Part shown: positions 56,706 through 64,000 of the stretch, one piece after another
Position numbering within the stretch: position 1 is the stretch's first letter
How the letters are laid out: each line of letters opens with the position of its first letter
The notes under the pieces: generated by a model
What the model was told of the DNA's origin: nothing
Databases searched by the model: none
The model's input: the letters and a program-made list of their open reading frames with translations, nothing else
Source of the DNA: Molanna angustata
Taxonomy: Eukaryota; Arthropoda; Insecta; Trichoptera; Molannidae
Direction of reading: 5' to 3'
NCBI GenBank assembly: GCA_963576475.1
Contig: OY754970.1
Location: forward strand, 34,908,619 to 34,972,618
DNA length: 64,000 bases
Program-made: the position numbers and the translations under genes

Positions 56706-58437
56706 TGTGTGTTACATGCAAACAGTTTTTTGATAATATGAAGTGATAAATACATTTAAAAATGACAAAGCATATATTATGTGAATATAATATAAATACT
56801 GGTCTAAAAAAAGTAACTATTACAAAAAAAAAAACAAAAAATAAATAACAGAAATGAAAACAAAATAGAAAATAAAATATAATAATAAGAGTAGGTATTA
56901 TAAAAGGAAATCCTGTATGTTCTCGTTATCAATAAGCCATGACTTATGGTTAGCAAATGTAATATGGTGGAGGGAATTGCAGAACTAGGTCCTCCTGATT
57001 GTTCATAATATTTCACACAAACTGAAAAATATACAATTAAAATCAATGCACGTAAGTTTCTACTGACACTTTCATAGCATGGATTCATAAAATAAGTAAA
57101 TAAAATCTATAACTCCGGTGTTATTTGGTTTTTATATCTATAAACCCCGTGACAATCACAACGTAATAAAACCATTGGTGTAATTAATAAATTGGAGAAT
57201 AAAATAAATTAGAGATTTATTTTACTCAGTGGCAACTCTCGTTATTTCAATAGTCGCAATTATAACTACAAACAAACCTAACCAACCTATTTTTACCAAA
57301 CTTTTGTAGGTTAGGTTTTAAAAATCGGTGTACATCCTAGGCTATCCTGGCTGGTCAGGGAGGCAGTACCTACCTTCAGATTATGTGATAGGTGCTGGAT
57401 TGACTAGAGATAGAGAGAGAGAGAGGGGGGGGGGGGGGGGCAGACAATGATTTAAAGGGAGAAATAGGTGGCTCAACATGACGGAACAAATAAAAACACA
57501 AACGCAACATTTACAAAACGTTAAAATGTCAAAACAAAATTACGCTACCGCGGATGTGTTCATTATACCCCCCGGCACTCAAATGTTAAATCACTTATTT
57601 TCTCCAGAAAGTATTTTGACATTTTGGGTACTGGCAAATTAGATAGATATTGTTGCTTCTCTGAAACAACCACAACAAACGAAGTTTATCCTTCGTTTTA
57701 AAACAATCATTTTGTGAATATATGTCACTGTATTGTTTATCAAATTATTGTACCTATGTAAATAATATAATCTCTATTTAAAAAAATCATAAAGGCATAA
57801 AATAAAGTTAAATATAAAATAAAAAGTTAAATATAAATATAAAATAAAGTTAAGTACAATAATTGAAGTCATTACAATTTTTTTTGTAATTTTTCGTCGA
57901 AAGCTATATTATTGCATCTTACTAGGACATTACCAAGAGGGCATATAACGATAATATTATTATATTTTAAAACCGTCTTATATAGTATGATGTAATAAAC
58001 GTATTCGCGTGCGTTAAATTATCGGAAACCCAAAATTTCTTGATTCTTTGTAGGTATTATAAGACTAGAAATAAAACACCATATCGTTCATTTTTTTTAT
58101 GTAATGCCCATAAAAGGTTTGTTTTTCTAAAACATATACTAATGGAGTAATGCTGAATTTTAAGATAGAGTTACGAACATTAACTAGAGAAATGTTAAAA
58201 ATTCATATGGTACCTATTATTTAAAAAAAACAAACGATTGAGAAATTCGATTTTAAAATGTGATACCCTCTTAACATTGGTATCTTATGCATATTTTGTC
58301 ATATTTACGCTCTGTATCAATAATAAGGTATGTGTATTGCTGAGTTTAAAATATTCATCTCTGAAAAAAACATTGCCAGTTTCCAAAATAATAAAATGAA
58401 ATCGATGTATTCTAAAGTCTAATTTGACACGGTTGAC
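56706..58437. other. AT-rich stretch with a (GA)n-G16 tract
   Basis: GAGAGAGAGAGAG leads into G16 at 57425-57440. A 94-codon aromatic-rich minus frame (56804-57088) is compositional. TAAAATAAAGTTAAATATAA words recur at 57797-57855 as a short tandem repeat. No gene. Confidence 0.45.
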
Positions 58438-58625
58438 CAGGGGGGCAAGTCTGGTTCAATCGGCGAAATCAAAACCCTCACGACTACCCATATCATGGAT
58501 ATAATTATTATATGGAGTTCTATAATATCTTTAGATGTCATAGAACTCCATACGATAATTATATCCATGATATGGGTAGTCACAAGGGTTTTGATTTCGC
58601 CGGTCGAACCAGACTTGCCCCCCTG
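58438..58625. mobile_element. Inverted-repeat MITE M1, copy 2
   Basis: Ends CAGGGGGGCAAGTCTGGTTC and GAACCAGACTTGCCCCCCTG are perfect inverses. Inner arms (CGGCGAAATCAAAACCCT, ATATCATGGATATAATTAT, GGAGTTCTAT) pair with few mismatches around ATCTTTAGATG. It is the best-preserved copy of the family (others at 44872 and 19081). Confidence 0.93.
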
Positions 58626-58915
58626 AATTATAATGTGCAAGATTATTAATTTTAAAATAGGTACATATCTCTTACCGCTGTTTGCAGTCTGCAAAGTAGT
58701 TATTATTGCTAATTATTAAAGATGGAATATTTACCTGAAACAAAAATAAAAAGGACAAATTAGAAAAAATATCCATAAGAAAATAAACAATAAAAAATGT
58801 TAACATAAAGTACATTCAAATAATAAATTGTAGTTATTTTCTCTTTTAATCTTCGTTCCTTATCCAGTTGTTACATTTTTGTAACAATTTAATCAGATGG
58901 GTCGGTGGCAGAGCA

Positions 58916-59444
58916 CGATGGAGTTCGCGAACTACTTCCACGCCGGAGGACGTTATAGGACCCATTGGTCCTGTTCATCCCCGACGCAGCCGCAACGTCA
59001 GACAACACAATATACACTACCCATCGGGTTCAACCACTGCCCCCGAGAGTCCAACCTCAAACGTCGGGGTCTCCGATTGGTCTCGAAATCGGCCGCTATC
59101 TACATTCTGATTCAAGTCGGAGGGGCTTGTCCCCGACCCCTCGGTACTCGTGTTGGCGTCCGAAGGTTCCGCGGGCTAACACCGGGGCATCCGACGCAAT
59201 CATCACCTGTCAGATATGACGTCAACTTGTCAACACAGGATGTCTGACCCGACGTCTGCGCCGGCGGTGTGTCCCAACCACACAACAACATTCGCCACAG
59301 TTTGACGAGTCACTGCCGAGCGAGACTAAAGGCGTTCGTCCTGCTCTTCTCTAAGCACAGAATTGAAGGGGGCACAACAGCGTCGGCCGCCCACCCCCCC
59401 CCCCTTCTGCCTAGGCCCTTAGAGCCGCAACCTAGGCCTACAAG
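58916..59444. other. 529-bp GC-rich insertion of unknown origin, 13-bp duplication
   Basis: CGGTGGCAGAGCA stands on both sides (58903-58915 and 59445-59457), and the sequence between is strongly GC-rich, unlike all neighbours and unlike SINE-1. It has no poly-A, no inverted ends and no recognised protein in any frame; the frames of 60-116 codons overlap on both strands. GGCCTAGG-type words occur near its right end (59410, 59430). C11 lies at 59394. The direct repeat suggests a discrete insertion; what inserted is unknown. Confidence 0.6.
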
Positions 59445-59483
59445 CGGTGGCAGAGCAGTTAAACACTGAGCTGGGGTCCAAAA

Positions 59484-59983
59484 TAGGAATTTCAATCCAG
59501 CAAGATCTTTGCTGGATTAGCATTCAATACAGATGGATCTAGCGCGGATCCAGCAAAGAAATTATACATTTTTTATAAACGAAATACCTTTTTTATTTAA
59601 AATGGTAAATAAAACTTCTTACATATATTATTTAAGAAGTATCATTAATATCTGCAAATTTCACCTATAAATAGGATGCGCACTGGTAAACGCAACCACT
59701 CCCAGGTGCCAGATTTACCTTTTTCATACCTAAATAAGAAAGAGAATATCATAAAACCAGCCATTAACAAATGAATCATCGAAAACGTTGCTATTTTTCG
59801 GACTATTCAGGCATATCTCATACATATATCTAAATATACTTGATTGGCACCCACCACCGAGCGGTAGTGTATCAAAACATAGGCTTTGATAAAAGACTTT
59901 CGCGCCTTTATTTGAAAAATGATTTACTAGAGGATCTGCAGTGCTGGATCCAGCGCTTGGTGCAGGGCAGGATCCAGCAGTCA
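59484..59983. mobile_element. Second hAT-like element (candidate) with GGATCCAGC motifs
   Basis: Subterminal motifs AATCCAGCAAG, GCTGGATT, GGATCCAGCAAAG (left) and CTGGATCCAGCGC, AGGATCCAGCAG (right) match those of the hAT-like element at 2831. The left end reads TAGGAATTTCAATCC, similar to TAGGGATTGCAAT. GTCCAAAA/GTCCAAAT (59476-59483, 59984-59991) would be a 7-of-8 target duplication. The right terminus does not match the left well, so the call is provisional. Confidence 0.5.
59676..59800 (-). repeat. Dispersed repeat G, copy 2, inside the hAT-like element
   Basis: The minus strand matches 24610-24755. Here the reading after the TTTCTTATTTAG pyrimidine tract stays open as RYEKGKSGTWEWLRLPVRIL, which hints at an exon-like origin, though no family is recognised. 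Confidence 0.55.
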
Positions 59984-60184
59984 GTCCAAATCCTTCCTTT
60001 TCTCGATACGCTCAATAACATATAAAATATTTGCTCGTTATGGAACGTATGTGTTAAGATGTAGTTACCTATAGGTATGTGCTTGTTTCAAGATCACTTT
60101 CATTATTTAATAAATTATATAGTGCCATTATATGGCAAATAAAATGACGTATTTAGTCAGGTCGTCTAAACCTTGATAGATTGG

Positions 60185-60475
60185 TCAAACAACCCCCCCC
60201 CCCCTTCACCCTCCTTTCCTCACTCCCCCCGCACTCTCGCTCCGTCATCTCCGATCCCCACACCTACCCCTGAAAGTGTCACGTGATAAATCATTATAAA
60301 TCATCTGAAGCCGTCCATCAGTCAGAACGTCCGACTAATTAAGGGTGTCTTACTGCCGCCGTCCCTCAAATGGTCAGGGTCGACCTCTCTGAAATGCGAC
60401 GTCACCATCTCGACCGACCCCACCGCGTGAAAGTAAATATCGTGTCGATATTTATGTAAATTATGCATCTGTTGA
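60185..60475. promoter_or_regulatory. GC-rich island with homeodomain-like sites
   Basis: C12 at 60193-60204 is followed by GATAAATCATTATAAATCAT, GACTAATTAAGGG and a TGCGACGTCACC (CRE-like) word. A palindrome AAATATCGTGTCGATATTT lies at 60435-60453. No coding frame of note. Among the islands this has the densest set of plausible factor sites; function is inference. Confidence 0.4.
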
Positions 60476-61101
60476 TATTCAATAGTACCAATTAATTGAT
60501 ATACAAAATGTATGGGACAAATTAATGGATGAGACATTGTCAAGACTTTCTCAATTTGGCAGTTTTCAAAAAACATTTTGTCATCGAATATATTTCCTTT
60601 GTTCTTCTTCATCCAAACATACTCGTAGTGTATTCATTTACAAACTATTGGGTTTTGAGAGTATATATCCAGCATAGATAATCGTTTAATCGAAACTTTT
60701 TTTACGAAAACTAACTTTAAAAAAAAAAAAAATTTTTTTTTTGTATTTAAGCTTATGTAAGTTTTAGGAGACAACAATAATAATAACGTGTATAATATAC
60801 TAGCTTAAAAATAATTTTTGAACACACAATTCATTTCTTGCACTTAAGTTCGACCTTCTCCATGTCAGTTCCTACATACATCTTTCGCTGCTTCGTTTAC
60901 ATTTTAATTATTACAACTTGATTAACGGCTAGAATCACTTGAAAACGAGTGGATAGCCGTAAAGTAATGTATAATAGAATAAGCTTATGTTTATGTTTAA
61001 GAATTTCTCATATATACATACACCAACATTATTTTTTAGATATATATATTTTTTTTAACTTTTCTACGGACAATTCTTGGTAGAACTCCATTTCAAATAA
61101 T

Positions 61102-61192
61102 AATTTGGAATGGTAAAATAAAACCGAAGTTTTCTGTTCTACTAAAATTAGTAGAACTGAAAACTTTGGTTTTATTTTACCATTCCAAATTT
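61102..61192. mobile_element. Short inverted-repeat element (91 bp)
   Basis: AATTTGGAATGGTAAAATAA and CCGAAGTTTTCTGTTCTACT pair with their inverses on the right with about two mismatches, around an AAAATT centre. A SINE-2 begins within 20 bases of its right end. Confidence 0.85.
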
Positions 61193-61204
61193 ATTTATTA
61201 TATA

Positions 61205-61425
61205 TTTATTATTTATATTACTAATCGGGTAGCAAATAGGTTCTTTGTTAAATATTAATTGAACACGCACCCAATAACAAGTTGCTACATTCTAGAGACT
61301 AACGATATTAATAGTCGCACAGCTCCAGACTTAAGACACAATTAAAAACTGCGACTCCACCGGGAATCGAACCCGGACCTTTGGATCAGCAGTCAGATAC
61401 CTAACCAACTAAGCCACAAAAGGAT
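61205..61425 (-). mobile_element. SINE-2 (minus)
   Basis: The tRNA-like head GTGGCTTAGTTGGTTAGGTA and CTGACTGCTGATCCAAAGGT, B box GGTTCGATTCCCGG, body through TAATATCGTTAGTCTCTAGA and CAACTTGTTATTGGGTGCGT to CGATTAGTAATATAAATAAT. Slightly diverged but near full length. Confidence 0.85.
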
Positions 61426-62140
61426 GTTTTATTTTTAGATGATTTTTTTTATAAATCACAAAAATAGGTAGGTTTTAATTTGTTTTCAACTTTCGAGTTT
61501 ATCATTTTTTGCTTGCTGAATTATTTTCAGTTTTTTTTTAATTTATTTAATTTATAATAACAATTCATATTTGTATTTTTGTATATATTTTTTTTATTTA
61601 TTTATATCTAGGTGCATATATACACAAAACATATATAAACATATTATAAGGATTGTATCTGCAATGCCCAACTAAGTAAAAAAAAACCTGTTCATGGGCA
61701 TAATATATTGACATACATACCTACATTATACATAATTGCATTATACATTATATTGGCATAGCATGATTTTTTTATAAATTCAGTATACTTACCTAATCAA
61801 CTGGTTGATTATGGCCTTGTAAGCCGAAACGGTCGTCGGAAGTCAAATAAATTCATTGTGGAATATATGTGTGTTCATATTTATCATAATTATTATGGAA
61901 TTCTACAGTTTGGAAGCCGTATCAATCGACAGATTCAAAACTGCTGAAGGCGTACTGTATTTTTGTTCATACCAATATAAGGGACATGACCTGATTGGAT
62001 TATAGTTTATATCCATGTCATTTTTTTACTAATTTTTCGTCCCTTTTACATCACGCTAGAGTGTTATAAAATAAAAAAAATATGATTTGGAAGAAAGTGA
62101 CGTGGAAAGAGGAAAGAATGTAATTGAAAATTGCTGAAGG
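61426..62140. other. AT-rich stretch with a retroelement-like 3' motif
   Basis: CCGAAACGGTCGTCGG then AATTCATTGTGGAAT at 61816-61862 resembles 33610-33655. No coding sequence. Confidence 0.4.
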
Positions 62141-62142
62141 AA

Positions 62143-62215
62143 GGTGTGTGTGTGTCTGTCTGTGTGTGTCTGTCTGTGTGTGAGCGTGTATGTGTGTCTG
62201 TGTGTGTGTGAGTAT
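62143..62215. repeat. (TG)n/(TGTC)n microsatellite
   Basis: An interrupted TGTGTGTCTGTCTGTGTGTG tract of about 70 bases. Confidence 0.9.
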
Positions 62216-63010
62216 ATATGTTTCTCTTGGTAGAATATTTTCGATACTCCCAGTACTTTCGGCATCGCTGTTTGGATGTCGAGTGTCATTACGATGGGGT
62301 TGATTCTCATAGCAAAATTGTGTTTTTTAAGCAGGCCATTCCGATTCCAACCATGGGCCTGTCTTGTAGATGGGTACGGTACCTTCCTTGGTATACAATG
62401 TATACGGGGGATGAAAGCTAGGGAGGCTATTGTCTGGTATAGCCACGGTGAACTCTTGGTTCATTTTCTTAGAGACTATATATTGACTTTTGAAAACAAA
62501 AGATTGACTTGGTTGTTTTTATTTTTCGATTATCTTGAGATGGTAACAGATGCTTATAATTCTCATCTTCTTATGTACTTGGTCTTGTGACTGAGTATGG
62601 CAGCTACACTTAAAAGTCTCCTCCCATATAAGACGGTCTTGGAAAGATCAAACGACTTTGTTAATTAAAGATCTTTGTTGATCAAAGACATAAACAGTGT
62701 CAAATATTTATTGATTCCTCAGATAAGATCGCTTATTATCTTACAAATTTTGACCGATGGTAAAATTTTAAGAGACTTGGTTGGATAAGACAATTAAAAA
62801 ATTCAAAAGTTCTTTCTTAATACTTCGGAAATCTAACATTTTTTTTGTGTTTCATTAATTTGTTTTTAAACATTTATCTAACTGAGCGTTTGATAAAGCA
62901 CCTATGCTTGACAAAACTGGAGTGAATAAAGAGAGAATCACAAACCAATTGGCATATATAAATGAAATGGTCTCCATAACGACGCAAAAAATAATCTGAA
63001 AATATAAGTA
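62216..63010. other. Unassigned stretch
   Basis: Frames of 67-104 codons at 62218-62590 carry no recognised domain. Sequence is less AT-rich at 62260-62450. Could be a decayed element. Confidence 0.3.
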
Positions 63011-63014
63011 GGTA

Positions 63015-63215
63015 TAGGTATGTGACGATACAAAAATATATATGAATAATAAAAAAATGTATGAGACTATACAAAAATATATGTGAATAATACAAAAATA
63101 TATGAGACGATACAAAAATATATATGAATTATACAAAAAAATATGAGACGAATCAAAAATATATATGAGACGAATCAAAAATATATATGAGACGAGACCA
63201 AAATTGATGAGACAA
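63015..63215 (+). repeat. ~20-bp minisatellite, about nine units
   Basis: Units alternate between ACAAAAATATATATGAATAAT-like and ACAAAAATATATGAGACGAT-like forms from about 63028 to 63200. The aromatic-rich minus frames over it come from the repeat. Confidence 0.85.
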
Positions 63216-63359
63216 TTCAAAAACATAAACAAAACAAGTAAAGAGAAATTCCGGAATTTCTTTGCTTATCTCAAAAGAGAAAAAAATATAATGGGTGAAG
63301 AAAAAGTAACTATGTATATGAAATATTTTTTTTTTGTACATACATGATATGTATTATAT

Positions 63360-63425
63360 ATATATACCAGCATGCCATGTCACTCAAGGGGTAGGCATAA
63401 AAAACCCAACGCCACATTTTTCTAT
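63360..63425 (-). pseudogene. LINE type A extreme 3' end (minus)
   Basis: Minus strand reads DRKMWRWVFYAYPLSDMACW, matching KNMWRSVLSAYPARDMA at the end of the 34085-34384 copy. Only about 20 codons survive. Confidence 0.65.
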
Positions 63426-64000
63426 CATTCTATTTGTATATCAACGTGTAGGAAATATGTAAATACCTTCAAGATTTAAAAGATTTGTTATCCCTAATAT
63501 AAGTTAAGGTCATGGGAGAGAGGGTGGTTGTAGAGCGGTAGGAATTGAATGAAGTTGATCGCAGGAAGGGGGTGAAAGGGTGTTACTCTATGGGGTAGGA
63601 TGTTTTTGGAAAGATAGGATTCCTATGTCTGACGTAGCTATCAAAATGTAGATTATGTAGGTAGGTAGGTATACATAATAAGGTAAGCTGAACATACTTC
63701 TGTTTTATCAAAATTCATTTTTATAAAATTCTCTTCTCAATATAAGTCTTCTACCTGATCGTCATTCTATATCGACTTTTTATAATATAGGTACACCAAG
63801 AAAAATAAACATGTTCGCGATTTTTTTCAAACAAAAAAGTATTATTTAAATACATCAGTTTTATTTTTGTTAAATATCTTGATAAAATCATTATATTTGT
63901 GAAGATATTACGACCGTTTTATACCTGACGAATGCTTTTTGTTTGTTTTAATTTTAAATTAATCCATTTAGTTGAAAAATTTATGATGAAATATATTATG
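63426..64000. other. AT-rich end of window, small GC block
   Basis: A G-rich block at 63505-63600 (GGGAGAGAGGGTGGTTG) and GTAGGTAGGTAGG at 63656. No gene. Confidence 0.4.

Larger units (their letters stand above)
58897..60012 (+). mobile_element. SINE-1 host of two nested insertions
   Basis: A SINE-1 head GATGGGTCGGTGGCAGAGCA (58896-58915) is cut by a GC-rich block; the head restarts at 59445 as CGGTGGCAGAGCAGTTAAAC and ACTGAGCTGG, then an hAT-like element intervenes, and a B-box-like GTCCAAATCCTTCC with TTCTCGATACG follows at 59984, comparable to GTTCGAATCCTGCC TCGACCG. The last match is weak, so the third piece is tentative. Confidence 0.55.

Noticed and set aside
58897..59470. rRNA fragment or bacterial gene in the GC-rich block
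   Set aside because: No rRNA-conserved words were recognised and no frame shows a bacterial protein family; left as unknown.

Overview
The window looks like an intergenic or intronic, gene-poor stretch of an arthropod genome, most likely an insect. The evidence is AT-rich DNA with many A/T homopolymers, tRNA-derived SINEs with B boxes, and only 3'-terminal scraps of non-LTR retrotransposon reverse transcriptases (CR1/Jockey-like and related insect families). Short TAGGTACCTA-like motifs and the TTTGACGTTT / CCCATACAAA motif recall moth or other insect genomes, but the order cannot be fixed from sequence alone. I found no convincing host protein-coding exon, no rRNA, no functional tRNA gene and no CRISPR array. 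Nearly every long open frame is a transposon remnant, a tandem repeat that happens to stay open, or a GC-rich island with few stops.

The repeats are the main content. Five tRNA-related SINE families are named here SINE-1 to SINE-5. SINE-1 lies at 12827, 33137, 38636(-), 46381 and 58897; SINE-2 at 32815(-), 45342, 47145, 56475(-) and 61205(-). SINE-3 lies at 13440(-), 28478, 39665, 45243, 52690 and 55785; SINE-4 at 11575(-); SINE-5 at 20450. LINE 3' ends lie at 1062(-), 5341, 9306(-), 18383(-), 21940, 23180(-), 26640, 34085, 37550, 42693, 53915 and 63360(-). DNA-type elements include a 1052-bp hAT-like element with a perfect 8-bp target duplication (2831-3882) and a related candidate at 59484. 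There are also three copies of one inverted-repeat MITE (19081, 44872, 58438), two copies of a fold-back family (36787, 46507) and a perfect 76-bp-arm inverted repeat (22634-22791).

Several elements are nested, which gives insertion order and empty sites: SINE-2 in SINE-3 (45243-45665), a LINE in a ~310-bp tandem array in a terminal-repeat element (8407-11024), SINE-3 in a second copy of that element (13285-13678), SINE-1 in a dispersed repeat (12715-13100), SINE-3 in an A-tailed repeat (28405-28815), and a 529-bp GC-rich block plus an hAT-like element inside one SINE-1 (58897-60012). Tandem arrays include 21-bp x ~21.7 (17794-18249), a 111-bp higher-order repeat x 5 (3136-3767), a 60-bp x 6 amplification of SINE-3 sequence (52729-53090), and diverged arrays at 31930, 51150 and 63015.

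About a dozen GC-rich, apparently single-copy islands of 200-900 bp punctuate the AT-rich DNA (around 4260-5180, 5700-6010, 15420-15990, 25160-25480, 31020-31440, 35640-36040, 40140-40520, 43980-44520, 47740-48010, 49490-49800 and 60190-60470). Many hold homeodomain-type motifs and G or C runs of 9-16. They are the best candidates for host function, probably cis-regulatory DNA of a distant gene, but this is inference.
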